NCBI GenBank assembly: GCA_030611085.1
Contig: JAUWQI010000011.1
Span: 1-39,380, forward strand
From: Dehalococcoidia bacterium
GTDB lineage: Bacteria > Chloroflexota > Dehalococcoidia > GIF9 > AB-539-J10
Length of the DNA stretch: 39,380 nucleotides
Direction of reading: 5' to 3'
Position 1 is the first letter of the stretch. Each line of letters begins with the position of its first letter. The notes below the pieces were generated by a model, which did not search any database, was not told the origin of the DNA, and saw only the letters and a program-made list of their open reading frames with translations. Made by a program: the position numbers and the translations under genes. Positions 8,328 through 16,311 of this stretch are shown in pieces.

Positions 8328-8963
8328 GTGGATTTAAAGGCAGCTAAGGCTAGCTTAATTAAATACCTTAACCAGGAGATTGCCGATAAGCGTGTGGTTA
8401 AGGCAATGGAGCGTGTTCCTCGTGAAGCCTTTGTACCTCAGGAATGTTATTATGCGGCTTATGAGGATAGGCCCCTGGGTGTTGGCTTTGGGCAAACTAT
8501 TTCCCAACCTTTCATTGTAGCTTTGATGAGTCAAGCCTTGGAACTTAAGGGCAATGAAAAGGTGTTGGAGTTAGGTACTGGAAGCGGCTATGAGGCGGCT
8601 ATATTAGCTGAGTTGGCCCAAAAAGTAGTCACTGTAGAATGCATCCCTGAGTTGGCGGAATCAGCCAAGCAGGTTTTGGATAAACTGGGCTATTCCAACG
8701 TTGAAGTTCACATTGCTGACAAGATTCTAGGTTGGGCAGAGGAAGCACCCTATGATGCTATTATAGTTTCTGCTGGTGCCCCCTCTGTTTCTCAAGTCCT
8801 CCTGGAGCAACTAGTCTGGAAAGGTCGGCTGGTAATCCCCGTAGGCTCCCGCTGGCAGCAAGACTTGCTTAAAGTTACTAAGTGCCGGAAAGGAAACAGG
8901 ATAGAAAACCTGGGTGGTTGCTATTTTGTGCCTCTTATTGGTGAAGGCGCATGGGAGAAATGA
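8328..8963 (+). CDS. pcm: Protein-L-isoaspartate O-methyltransferase
   Basis: SAM-dependent repair enzyme that methylates L-isoaspartyl residues in aged proteins. At 211 aa it has the family landmarks in order: VPREAFVP, YEDRPLGVGFGQTISQPFIVALM (substrate-binding and catalytic loop), then the SAM-binding VLELGTGSGYEAAILAELA, and DAIIVSAGAP. The start is GTG at 8328; no ATG lies near enough. It follows the small membrane protein and recombinase on the same strand, and ends 160 bp before an unlinked nitroreductase gene, with a palindromic repeat between. Confidence 0.92.
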   Translation: MDLKAAKASLIKYLNQEIADKRVVKAMERVPREAFVPQECYYAAYEDRPLGVGFGQTISQPFIVALMSQALELKGNEKVLELGTGSGYEAAILAELAQKVVTVECIPELAESAKQVLDKLGYSNVEVHIADKILGWAEEAPYDAIIVSAGAPSVSQVLLEQLVWKGRLVIPVGSRWQQDLLKVTKCRKGNRIENLGGCYFVPLIGEGAWEK

Positions 8964-8993
8964 ACAATTAGTAAACGTTCACCCACTCCCTAT

Positions 8994-9056
8994 GTCACCC
9001 TGAGCGAAGCGAAGGGTCTCCGAGATTCTTTGGTCGCTACGCTCCCTCAGAATGAC
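8994..9056. repeat. Dispersed palindromic repeat, copy 1
   Basis: Begins GTCACCCTGAGCGAAGCGAA and ends in CTCAGAATGAC, so the outer arms pair, with inner GAGATTC/GGGTCTC segments. Copies of the same design lie at 15241-15295 and 30847-30913, and a lone arm lies at about 230-248. All are intergenic. They could fold as long hairpins at the RNA level and may act as transcription terminators or as REP-like mobile units. Confidence 0.75.
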
Positions 9057-9126
9057 ACCAAGGTGAACAGTTACAATGATTCAATTGTATTGAGAGCCCC
9101 GGAGGGTTTAAAAGGAGGTTAATATT

Positions 9127-9675
9127 ATGGAAGTGCTTGAAGCGATAAAAGGACGGAGGAGCATCCGCAAATATAAATCTACCCCTGTAACTGACGAAGA
9201 TGTCAATGCTGTGCTAGAAGCAGCTCGCTGGGCACCATCATGGGCTAACACCCAGTGTGCCCGATATGTGGTAGTGCGAGACCCCGGGACAAAAGCGAAA
9301 CTAGCTGAAGCTATGGTTCCGCCTACTCCAGCTATCGCTGCGGTAAGAGAAGCCCCGGTAGTTATCGTTGCCTGTGCCGAACTGGGTAAATCGGGATATA
9401 AGAAGGGCTCACCTGTTACCAACAAAGGTGACTGGTTTATGTTCGATGTTGCTCTAGGAATGCAGAACTTGGCACTAGCTGCCCTATCTCGGGGGCTGGG
9501 AACAGTCCATGTAGGCACTTTTGATGCCGAGAAGGCGGAGGAAATTTTGGGTATACCAGAAGGGGTGGTGGTAGCTTCAATGACTCCCCTGGGCTACCCC
9601 GACGAAGAGCCAAAGGCACCGCCCAGGAGAGAACTTTCTGAACTGGTATTCCACGAAAGTTATGGACAAAAATAA
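9127..9675 (+). CDS. Nitroreductase-family FMN oxidoreductase
   Basis: Cytoplasmic NAD(P)H-dependent flavoprotein of the nitroreductase superfamily, 182 aa. The N-terminus EAIKGRRSIRKYKSTPVTD is the FMN phosphate-binding signature, followed by AARWAPSWANTQ. GLGTVHVGTFDAEKAEEILGIPEG and the closing PLGYPDEEPKAPPRRELSELV are the usual FMN-contact and C-terminal segments. A perfect AGGAGG lies 8 bp before the ATG. It stands alone between a palindromic repeat and a convergent tRNA gene. The physiological substrate cannot be told from sequence. Confidence 0.88.
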   Translation: MEVLEAIKGRRSIRKYKSTPVTDEDVNAVLEAARWAPSWANTQCARYVVVRDPGTKAKLAEAMVPPTPAIAAVREAPVVIVACAELGKSGYKKGSPVTNKGDWFMFDVALGMQNLALAALSRGLGTVHVGTFDAEKAEEILGIPEGVVVASMTPLGYPDEEPKAPPRRELSELVFHESYGQK

Positions 9676-9677
9676 AG

Positions 9678-9750
9678 CGCCCCCAAGGGAATTCGAATCC
9701 CTGTCTTCAGCTTGAAAGGCTGACGTCCTAGTCCCCTAGACGATGGGGGC
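9678..9750 (-). tRNA. tRNA-Glu (TTC)
   Basis: Read on the minus strand: acceptor GCCCCCA pairs with TGGGGGC, D-arm GTC...GAC, anticodon stem TCAGC/GCTGA around loop CTTTCAA (anticodon TTC), and T-arm GGGATTCGAATTCCC. Discriminator G. CCA is not encoded. It is 73 nt, as expected. Confidence 0.95.
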
Positions 9751-9763
9751 AATGCCGAATATT

Positions 9764-10792
9764 TTAAGGGTAAATAGCTAAAGCCTCAAGCCCTGCTGTC
9801 TCGGGTAAATCAAACATCAAATTCATATTTTGCACTGCTTGACCTGCTCCCCCCTTAACAAGATTGTCAAGACAGCTAATAACTATGAGCCTATTTGTGT
9901 TTAAATCAATAGTCGGGTAAATAAAGCAAAAGTTATTTCCCCAGGCATGCTTGGTTTGAGGAGGCTTATCCGTTACTCGAACAAAGGGCGCATTCTTATA
10001 AAATTCACGATATAGCTGGTTTAAGCTATCAGTTGACAGCTTGCAACTATCAGTTAGTTTAGCATAACAGGAGCTTAATATGCCTCGTGTCATTGGCACA
10101 AGGTGAGGCACAAAGGTTATTGACAGAGAAAGCTCAGGATTTAGCAACTCCAACTCCTGCTCTATTTCAGGCAAGTGGCGATGCCCTTCAAGAGAGTAGG
10201 CACATGCATTCTCATTGGCTTCAGAATAATGAGTATTTAAACTCAGGGTTCTACCAGCGCCAGAGACACCTGATTTGCTGTCAATTATTATATCGGGATA
10301 AATAAGTCCTTCCTTAACTGCCGGTGCCAATGCCAATATGGCACCAGTGCTATAGCAGCCAGGGTTCGCGACCAGAGAAGCCGCGGCAATTTTATCTCGG
10401 TGTAATTCAGGCAAGCCGTAAGCTGCCTCCTTTAGCAATTTGGGTGATGGATGAGTGAATCCATACCATTTGGGGTATTCGCCGACATTCTTCAACCTGA
10501 AATCAGCACTGACATCGATAACCTTAATGCCCTGTTTCAGCAAAGGTGGCACTACATCCACGCTGGTTTTATGAGGCATTGCTGAGAAAGCAATATCAAT
10601 ATTGCTATCAAGTTCGGCTTTTATGGAATAACCAAGACCACTGAGATGTGGGAAGACATCACCTAGCTTTTGACCTGCGGCGCTTCGCCCAGTAACTGAA
10701 GTAAGCTCTACTTGAGGATGTTGGTAGAGCAAGCGAGCCAACTCAGCACCAATATATCCAGTAACATTTATTATGCTTGCTTTCATTCTCAT
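9764..10792 (-). CDS. argC: N-acetyl-gamma-glutamyl-phosphate reductase
   Basis: NADPH-dependent reduction of N-acetyl-glutamyl phosphate in arginine synthesis. The N-terminal nucleotide-binding segment is ASIINVTGYIGAELARLL, followed by DVSADFRL and VANPGCYSTGAILALAP with catalytic Cys146. EGHRHLPEIEQEL carries the general-base His region, and FVPHLVPMTRGI is the usual substrate-site segment. The 342-aa length is normal. ATG 10792 and ATG 10786 are both possible starts and neither has a good Shine-Dalgarno. No other arg gene lies in the window. tRNA-Glu is 14 bp downstream on the same strand and could be on the same transcript. Confidence 0.93.
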   Translation of the reverse strand: MRMKASIINVTGYIGAELARLLYQHPQVELTSVTGRSAAGQKLGDVFPHLSGLGYSIKAELDSNIDIAFSAMPHKTSVDVVPPLLKQGIKVIDVSADFRLKNVGEYPKWYGFTHPSPKLLKEAAYGLPELHRDKIAAASLVANPGCYSTGAILALAPAVKEGLIYPDIIIDSKSGVSGAGRTLSLNTHYSEANENACAYSLEGHRHLPEIEQELELLNPELSLSITFVPHLVPMTRGILSSCYAKLTDSCKLSTDSLNQLYREFYKNAPFVRVTDKPPQTKHAWGNNFCFIYPTIDLNTNRLIVISCLDNLVKGGAGQAVQNMNLMFDLPETAGLEALAIYP

Positions 10793-11029
10793 TTGAGATT
10801 GTTTCGCCGCTACTTAATATATTTAACACTTGAGAAGTTGTCTGAAGGTTCGACTTTCTAAATGCTTTGAAATTGTTTTCTCACCCTACCTACTGCCAGA
10901 GCATCCAGCAGTCTCAGCTTTCTCTTCCATGTTCATGCCTGAATCAGGAGGACAGCCCTCCTTCCTTAAGCAGGATTGTATACTGCCTGTAATCCATTCG
11001 TCAAACTATCCAGTTCACCACCTACCTTG

Positions 11030-11310
11030 TCCATATCCCTTTACCTCATGACATGCTATAGGAAACATGTCCTCGGCGATACTCTCGATTAGTATTTCTC
11101 CAGTCAAGTGCAGTATAGGAAGATGATAAATATAAGTGATGCTGCTGGCGCCTCCCAAACTCGCGCTCCCTCCGCCCTTAAAGATTCAAGTGCGGTCTTA
11201 GAGGCATCGATTACAATAGAAAGGTGAGATAGCCTCTTGCCTTTAATTCTCCAGGACTTGGCTGCTCAGCTCCCCTCCTCTGGAGGTTGCCATATCTCTC
11301 CACCGACACC
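11030..11310 (-). pseudogene. Decayed coding sequence of unknown family in a gene-free stretch
   Basis: The 600 bp between argC and the next gene hold no intact gene. On the minus strand two stretches look like former coding sequence. One reads GVGGEIWQPPEEGS, then a stop, then LSIVIDASKTALESLRAEGA and RVWEAPAAS. After a one-step frame change the other reads LTGEILIESIAEDMFPIACH. Their amino-acid composition and secondary-structure-like patterns resemble real protein, but the stops and frame change show it is not functional. I cannot name the family. The rest of 10793-11393 shows nothing I can support. Confidence 0.35.
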
Positions 11311-11393
11311 CTTTGTCCATATCCTAAATCTTGTCTATGAGAAGTGCTCCCTGTGTTTGAAAATTCCGCACATACTAATTATCATAGAAGGAG

Positions 11394-13313
11394 TCATTTG
11401 TCTTCTTCAGTATTCATAAACCTGATGTTGATATCAGTGGTAATCACCCCAGTCCGGCCATCTCGATATTTTACTTGAGCCCCCATCTGGATATCTTTCT
11501 TATCACTATAAATGGCATCTACAAGCCGCTTATACCTTTGTTCCATAAAACCCCGCCTTAACTTCCTAGTCCTGGTAAGCTCGGACTCATCAGGGTCAAA
11601 TTCCTTATGCAAATTGAGGAATCTCCTGATTTTAGCTGCCTCTGGAAGCAGCTTATTCACCCTTTCTACATCTTTCTGTATAAGATCGTAGATCTGTGAC
11701 TTCTGAGAGAGGTCAGTGAAGGTAGTGTAAGTAATTCTGTGGCCCTCGGCCCACTTCCCTGCATTAGCATAATCGATAATCATAATAACGCTGACAAAAG
11801 GCTTATCCTTTCCTCCGAGGCACATAGCATCCCTGACATATGGGCTGAACCTGAGAGTGCTTTCAATAAATTGGGGTGAAAACTTAGTGCCATCAGGAAG
11901 ATCAAGAAGCTCTTTGGCGCGGTCCATAAAGACGACTTGTCTATCCTCATCGAAGACAGCAGCATCACCAGTGTGGAACTTGCCTCCTTCCATACAAGCT
12001 TTACTTGCCTCCTCATTTTTATAGTAACCAAGGAAAACGCCAGGGCTCTTTACTAAAATCTCACCATCTTTTTTAGATAGCTCCATCTCTACCCCTGGGA
12101 ATGGCTCACCAATAGTTTGGTGCTTTATCAGCTTGGTATGCCCCAGCGCCATTCCACACTCAGTAGTCCCATATGCTTGTTTCAAGTTTAACCCCAGAGC
12201 ATGAATGAAGCGGAAACTTTCCGGACTCAGAAGGGCACCGGCAGTATAGCAATGTTTTACGTTTAATAGTCCTAACTTGTCGAGCAATGGTCTAAACATT
12301 ATCAGCCAGCTAAGCTTATACAATGCCTTCCAGAAAAAGTTTACTTCTTTTCTTTGAAGCGCGGCATCATGCACTTTGACGCCGATGGGCAGGCAACGGT
12401 AATAGAAAAACTTTTTAATGCCACTCGAATCACTTATCTTCATTTGAATGGTTGAAGCTACGCTTTCCCATAACCTCGCTCCGTAGAATATAACGCTGGG
12501 ACCTATTTCCCGTGTATCCTCTTCTATAGTTTCCGGTTCTTCAGGAAAGTTTACGGTCATGCCGGAGAGGAGCGATCCACCTACACCTATTAGTTGCTCT
12601 GTTATCCAGGCTGGGGACATATTGCTCAAGTATTCATCCTTTTGTGTCCAGCCTTGAACCCCGGCGAAGCACGCAGAGTCAAAGATAAGGTTTTTGTGAC
12701 TGAGCATTGCTCCTTTGGGCGAACCAGTAGTTCCGGAGGTATACATAATGAAAGCCAGGTCACCTTCCTTTAATTTCTCTACACTCTCCTCAAAAACCCC
12801 AGGGTGTTCCTTTTCGTACTTTTGGCCCAGTTGGAGCACATCATCGAAGTTGTGCAAACCAGGCACATCATAATTCCACAACCCTTTAGCATCCCAATAG
12901 ATAATAGTTTTTACCTTGGGAAGCTCACCATCCTCCTGGACTTTAAGCACCTTATCAACCTGCTCCTGATCCCTACCCACGACAACCGTACTATCGGAAT
13001 GGTCAATGATGTAGATTATTTCCGAGTACATGGCATCAGTGTAAATGGGAATTGTTGCTCCACCAGCTGCTTGGGCAGCAAATTGTGCCCAGTAATACTC
13101 TGGGTCGTTATCCCCGATAATTGCCAGTTTATCCCCACGCTTAAAGCCGAGGCTCATAAGTCCCAATGCAAAGAATTTTACCTTTTCCCAGTACTCCTTC
13201 CAGGTGTATTCTTGCCAGATGCCAAAATCCTTCCTTCGCTGGGCTACTCTATCCTCCCCGAATTTCTCCATAGCCTCCTGTAGTAACTTAGGTAAAGTAA
13301 TTCCCTCTATCAT
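11394..13313 (-). CDS. Long-chain acyl-CoA synthetase-like AMP-forming ligase (FAA1/COG1022 type)
   Basis: Adenylate-forming enzyme of 639 aa, expected to activate a fatty or aromatic acid to its CoA thioester. ATP-binding P-loop: LAFIMYTSGTTGSPKGAMLS. Other adenylation motifs are QAYGTTECGMALG, FHTGDAAVFDE and the hinge FMDRAKELLDLPDG, followed by the C-terminal lid with FSPYVRDAMCLGG. It has the long internal segment between P-loop and YGTTE usual for the long-chain class. AGGAGG lies 5-10 bp before the ATG. A promoter and a hairpin leader precede it (13328-13404). It is one of two AMP-forming ligases in the window; substrate unknown. Confidence 0.85.
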   Translation of the reverse strand: MIEGITLPKLLQEAMEKFGEDRVAQRRKDFGIWQEYTWKEYWEKVKFFALGLMSLGFKRGDKLAIIGDNDPEYYWAQFAAQAAGGATIPIYTDAMYSEIIYIIDHSDSTVVVGRDQEQVDKVLKVQEDGELPKVKTIIYWDAKGLWNYDVPGLHNFDDVLQLGQKYEKEHPGVFEESVEKLKEGDLAFIMYTSGTTGSPKGAMLSHKNLIFDSACFAGVQGWTQKDEYLSNMSPAWITEQLIGVGGSLLSGMTVNFPEEPETIEEDTREIGPSVIFYGARLWESVASTIQMKISDSSGIKKFFYYRCLPIGVKVHDAALQRKEVNFFWKALYKLSWLIMFRPLLDKLGLLNVKHCYTAGALLSPESFRFIHALGLNLKQAYGTTECGMALGHTKLIKHQTIGEPFPGVEMELSKKDGEILVKSPGVFLGYYKNEEASKACMEGGKFHTGDAAVFDEDRQVVFMDRAKELLDLPDGTKFSPQFIESTLRFSPYVRDAMCLGGKDKPFVSVIMIIDYANAGKWAEGHRITYTTFTDLSQKSQIYDLIQKDVERVNKLLPEAAKIRRFLNLHKEFDPDESELTRTRKLRRGFMEQRYKRLVDAIYSDKKDIQMGAQVKYRDGRTGVITTDINIRFMNTEEDK

Positions 13314-13327
13314 ATAACCTCCTATCC

Positions 13328-13358
13328 CCCTGATAGCAAAAATCTCAAACTATCAGGG
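13328..13358 (-). promoter_or_regulatory. Hairpin in the leader of the acyl-CoA synthetase gene
   Basis: Perfect 9-bp inverted repeat CCCTGATAG / CTATCAGGG with a 13-nt loop, lying between the predicted transcription start (about 13369) and the Shine-Dalgarno (13318-13323). The 3' arm ends only a few bases from the ribosome site, so it could act as an operator in DNA or a translational hairpin in RNA. Read on the plus strand it is followed by a run of seven T, so a terminator for plus-strand transcripts is also possible. Confidence 0.45.
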
Positions 13359-13375
13359 AATTCCCTCGTTTTTTT

Positions 13376-13404
13376 ATTATACCATCTGCACTTTATGGAT
13401 TCAA
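13376..13404 (-). promoter_or_regulatory. Promoter of the acyl-CoA synthetase gene
   Basis: Minus strand: TTGAAT (13399-13404), 17-bp spacer, perfect TATAAT (13376-13381). Predicted leader of about 56 nt with a hairpin and AGGAGG. Confidence 0.6.
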
Positions 13405-13455
13405 CACATCATAGAACACTTAAGAGATAAATATCTACCCCGAGCGAAATTTTGC

Positions 13456-14454
13456 TCAAACTTTGGTTTGCTCTACTGGAAAGGGATGACCATCGAGGTC
13501 GAAATGTGGCAGGTAATTTTCTGCGGCATCTATCTCTTGAATCCAGCCATTCTCTAACCCCAGTTTATCAACCAATTTAAGGACTTCGTGGTATTCTGAA
13601 GTGGAGATTTTGCGCCGCAATTGTGGTATCCCAGGGGCTAGATAAGTTGAGTAGTATTGGGACATGATACTCACGGTTACCCTTGGAGAAACTTCCTTAA
13701 CCAACCAGGTAAGCGAATCCCGACTATCTGCTAACCCATTGGGAAGGATAAGATGGCGCACGATTAATCCTCTCTGAGCCAGCCCCGAGTCGTCTAATAT
13801 CAACTTATCACCTACCTGCCGATGCATTTCAAGGATAGCCTGACGAGCTCGTGTCACATAATCAGCAGTGTGGGAAAGCCTTGCCGCCCATGTATCAGAA
13901 GCATACCTCAAGTCGGGCAGGTAAACATCCACAACCCCGTCCAGCGCTCGAAGGGATGCTACAGAGTCATAGGCATTGGTGTTGTAAACTATTGGCACCT
14001 TAAGTCCCATAGGCACCGCTTCCAAAACCGCTCGAACTAATTGAGGCACAAAGTGAGCAGGCGAAATGAAACTAATGTTGTGGCATCCTAAATCATCCTG
14101 AAGATATATCATGCGCTGAGCCAAAGAGTGGAAATCTATCTCCTTAGAGCTTTGGTGATTTGGGTCTTGACTGATTTGATAGTTTTGACAGTAAACGCAT
14201 CTCATATTGCAGTTACCGAAGAAAATAGCTCCCGTCCCTCGGCTGCCTGAAATGGCTGGCTCTTCGCCGTGATGGTCACAGACTGCAGAGACTATAGGCA
14301 AGTATCCCGAGTGGCAAAACCCTTGCTCGTTTTCCAAGCGGTTGACATGGCACTCCCTGGGACAAATGTCACATGACGCCAAACATGCCTCTATCGCTTC
14401 AGCCCTGCGTTTAAGCTCGCCACAACGATATAGTTTAAGATATGAAGGCTCCAT
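13456..14454 (-). CDS. Radical SAM protein, PflX/COG1313-like (pyruvate formate-lyase activase homologue)
   Basis: Radical SAM enzyme of 332 aa. The SAM-binding cluster motif CNMRCVYC (Cys82, Cys86, Cys89) is followed by QNYQISQ. The N-terminus carries a second Cys group (CDICPRECHVNR, with Cys28, Cys31, Cys35 and a later Cys47), as in COG1313 proteins annotated as PflX homologues. GVVDVYLPDLRYAS and VRHLILPNGLADS are typical of the same group. The substrate protein is unknown and no glycyl-radical enzyme is in the window. A TATAAT promoter lies 50 bp upstream. No Shine-Dalgarno precedes the ATG. Confidence 0.82.
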   Translation of the reverse strand: MEPSYLKLYRCGELKRRAEAIEACLASCDICPRECHVNRLENEQGFCHSGYLPIVSAVCDHHGEEPAISGSRGTGAIFFGNCNMRCVYCQNYQISQDPNHQSSKEIDFHSLAQRMIYLQDDLGCHNISFISPAHFVPQLVRAVLEAVPMGLKVPIVYNTNAYDSVASLRALDGVVDVYLPDLRYASDTWAARLSHTADYVTRARQAILEMHRQVGDKLILDDSGLAQRGLIVRHLILPNGLADSRDSLTWLVKEVSPRVTVSIMSQYYSTYLAPGIPQLRRKISTSEYHEVLKLVDKLGLENGWIQEIDAAENYLPHFDLDGHPFPVEQTKV

Positions 14455-14501
14455 TCTATGCTATTTACCCAGTCATCACATTGGAAGATTTCATTGCAGT
14501 A

Positions 14502-14531
14502 ATTATAGTCTGTCAACTTGCACACCCTCAA
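14502..14531 (-). promoter_or_regulatory. Promoter upstream of the radical SAM gene
   Basis: Minus strand: TTGAGG (14526-14531), 18-bp spacer, TATAAT (14502-14507). The predicted +1 (about 14495) is one base before an ATG that opens a 9-codon frame (MKSSNVMTG) ending before the annotated gene start, so a leaderless upstream peptide is possible. Confidence 0.5.
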
Positions 14532-14635
14532 AATCTGTGCCCTTCAAACCAATATTGGAATGTGACCTCAGCAAGTCTGGAGGAAATAGAATATTCGTCT
14601 CGATTTGAGATGCCCTTCCGCTGCTTTTAGCTTCT

Positions 14636-15172
14636 TCAAGCTTTGTAGCTATCTCGGTAATACACCAATAGATATAGCTCTCTGAGCAAGTCTGATTCGT
14701 TATGGCGAATAATCTGCTGCAAATAATCCTTATTTTTAGTGTGAAGAAATCCCTGCCACAGCATAGGGACATCCTTGCCGCTTACTACTGGCTCGTTAAA
14801 GTAATGCTCTGCATGAGAGAATAGCTCATCCAGCTTAGGCCATTTAAGAGAAAGCTCGTCTGCCTTTTTCTTCCAGGGTTGAAATAGGTCTATCCCCTCA
14901 ATATACATTCCTTTGGCTTTAAGGAATCCTTTCTCGAAGGAGAGATTATAGGCATAGAATGGCCGAGGCAGATTAGGGACGAGCTCAGCAAGCTGAGCGA
15001 TAAACGGTTCTTCTTCCCTTGAGGTTCGGCATATTATCTCAAGGCGGTTTCCTTGAACATAGCCAAAAACCACTATCTCATCGCAATCACTGTCAAGCCC
15101 TGTGGTTTCTATATCAACCAGAGTTCCCCGCGGAATGCTTACCATTAACTCTCGACTATAGGATGTAACCAT
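14636..15172 (-). CDS. Ribonuclease H-like / DEDD exonuclease domain protein (YprB-like)
   Basis: A 178-aa protein made only of an RNase H-fold exonuclease domain. The DEDD-type residues are visible: VDIETTGLDSD (first Asp and Glu), AYNLSFEKGFL (second Asp position occupied by the NLSFE variant seen in YprB-like proteins), and HNESDLLREL (His and last Asp). It probably acts on DNA or RNA ends; the YprB-type family is not well characterised. GGGGAG lies about 6 bp upstream of the ATG; an alternative start is Met10. It ends 180 bp before the radical SAM gene, on the same strand. The promoter at 14502-14531 lies in that gap. Confidence 0.7.
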   Translation of the reverse strand: MVTSYSRELMVSIPRGTLVDIETTGLDSDCDEIVVFGYVQGNRLEIICRTSREEEPFIAQLAELVPNLPRPFYAYNLSFEKGFLKAKGMYIEGIDLFQPWKKKADELSLKWPKLDELFSHAEHYFNEPVVSGKDVPMLWQGFLHTKNKDYLQQIIRHNESDLLRELYLLVYYRDSYKA

Positions 15173-15240
15173 TTCTCACTCCCCTTTTGCTAAGCATTAT
15201 ACAAGCTGAGCTACTATAATGGTAGAGGATTGTTTATTTT

Positions 15241-15295
15241 GTCACCCTGAGCGATAGCGGAGGGTCTAGAGATTCTTCGCTTTGCTCAGAATGAC
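15241..15295. repeat. Dispersed palindromic repeat, copy 2
   Basis: Starts GTCACCCTGAGCGATAGCGG and ends GCTTTGCTCAGAATGAC, a long imperfect hairpin of the same family as 8994-9056. It lies between divergent genes, so here it cannot terminate an upstream gene of either strand. It also extends the open frame of the following DUF2905 gene artificially upstream. Confidence 0.7.
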
Positions 15296-15330
15296 AGTCG
15301 GGTTATTAAACGACCTCACGGTAGGAGGCT

Positions 15331-15358
15331 TTGTCAAGAACTCGTGGTGGGATAAAAT
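15331..15358 (+). promoter_or_regulatory. Promoter of the DUF2905 gene, leaderless geometry
   Basis: TTGTCA (15331-15336), 16-bp spacer, TAAAAT (15353-15358). The predicted +1 is about one base before ATG 15366. Confidence 0.5.
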
Positions 15359-15365
15359 TGATATT

Positions 15366-15599
15366 ATGATGTGGCCCCTAAGGTATATAGGCAAATTTTT
15401 AATTCTTGGCGGGGCTTTCCTGGTCTTCTTGGGCTTGCTATTGGTCTTCTGGCAAAGGATTCCCTTTCTAGGGAAACTCCCCGGCGACATATTTGTGCAC
15501 AAGGGAAATTTTCAGTTTTTCTTTCCTATAATGACCTGCCTCATAATTAGCATCTTGCTTACCCTTATTGTGAATCTGATAATCCAGCTATTTAGATAG
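15366..15599 (+). CDS. DUF2905 small membrane protein
   Basis: Short two-helix membrane protein of unknown function, 77 aa. The first membrane segment (LILGGAFLVFLGLLLVFW) leads to the family signature IPFLGKLPGDIFVHKGNF and FFFPIMTC, then the second membrane segment (LIISILLTLIVNLIIQLF). This is the whole DUF2905 pattern. The frame is open from 15282, but that part derives from the palindromic repeat and is not family-like. ATG 15366 (or 15369) fits both the family length and the promoter just upstream. Confidence 0.85.
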   Translation: MMWPLRYIGKFLILGGAFLVFLGLLLVFWQRIPFLGKLPGDIFVHKGNFQFFFPIMTCLIISILLTLIVNLIIQLFR

Positions 15600-15626
15600 C
15601 TGCTGAGGTAACCCCCTCCTAGCTTC

Positions 15627-15782
15627 CTAAGTAAGGTAATTGATAATTATTATTATTCCTATCACAATGAGGTAAATGCCCACCAGGTAATTGAGGATTT
15701 TGGGGAAAATCATTACCACAATGCCAAAAATAAGGCTAATTATTCCTGCGACGAGACCAACACTACCATGTATAATAGGCAT
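15627..15782 (-). CDS. DUF3096-like small membrane protein
   Basis: A 51-aa hydrophobic protein. It has two membrane helices (VGLVAGIISLIFGIVVMIF and LVGIYLIVIGIIIIINYL) joined by PKILNY, which matches the small DUF3096 family (function unknown). A very strong ribosome site, GGAGGTGAT, ends 5 bp before the ATG, which supports real translation despite the size. It is convergent with the DUF2905 gene, 27 bp away. Confidence 0.75.
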   Translation of the reverse strand: MPIIHGSVGLVAGIISLIFGIVVMIFPKILNYLVGIYLIVIGIIIIINYLT

Positions 15783-15907
15783 AAACTATCACCTCCTATG
15801 ATTCAATTGCGGTATTGTGTCAGGGAAACGAACATTTCGTCAATAGCCGCAAGCTTGCTATATCTCTCTAACCACCTTTCTTCACAAACCTAGGGCTACA
15901 CTATGCC

Positions 15908-16231
15908 TTAAAGCTCTAAGGTTAGAGAGACCTGGGTATCAGAAGTTTGCTCTCCACCAACCACCCTCTCTGGTGCAATTAGCACATATAGTGCATCTCT
16001 GTCTGCTTTGCACACTATTACTTTATAGTCTGGAGCCAACTCCAATGACCTGGCTACGCTATCCGTCCATTCCCCCACGATATCATTGCCCATAGTAAGG
16101 CTTATTCCAGGTGTTCCATCTCGGATTGTCGCAGCGCTTATGGTTAAGGCAACTTGTCCCAGGTCGTAGTTGTGCTCGGAACAAAGCTCTCTTACACGCC
16201 CACTATCAATATAAATTTCCCACATATCCAC
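15908..16231 (-). CDS. Hypothetical protein
   Basis: A 107-aa soluble protein with no membrane segment and no motif I recognise. It starts MDMWEIYIDSGRVRELC and ends TQVSLTLEL. It is supported as a gene by a promoter (TTGACT, 17 bp, TAGCAT) and a TTGGAG site a few bases before the ATG. ATG 16231 and ATG 16225 are both possible. It lies downstream of the ROK kinase gene on the same strand but with its own promoter. Confidence 0.5.
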   Translation of the reverse strand: MDMWEIYIDSGRVRELCSEHNYDLGQVALTISAATIRDGTPGISLTMGNDIVGEWTDSVARSLELAPDYKVIVCKADRDALYVLIAPERVVGGEQTSDTQVSLTLEL

Positions 16232-16248
16232 TCCAAGAAGTCAATCTT

Positions 16249-16277
16249 ATGCTAAAACACGCCTTGCCCGAAGTCAA
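16249..16277 (-). promoter_or_regulatory. Promoter of the hypothetical gene at 15908-16231
   Basis: Minus strand: TTGACT (16272-16277), 17-bp spacer, TAGCAT (16249-16254). Leader of about 11 nt containing TTGGAG. Confidence 0.45.
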
Positions 16278-16311
16278 GGAAAGATGGCAAGGCTTTTCCT
16301 AAGGGTGAGCC

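Noticed and set aside
15282-15365. N-terminal extension of the DUF2905 protein
   Set aside because: It is encoded partly by a dispersed palindromic repeat and lies upstream of a better start with its own promoter.
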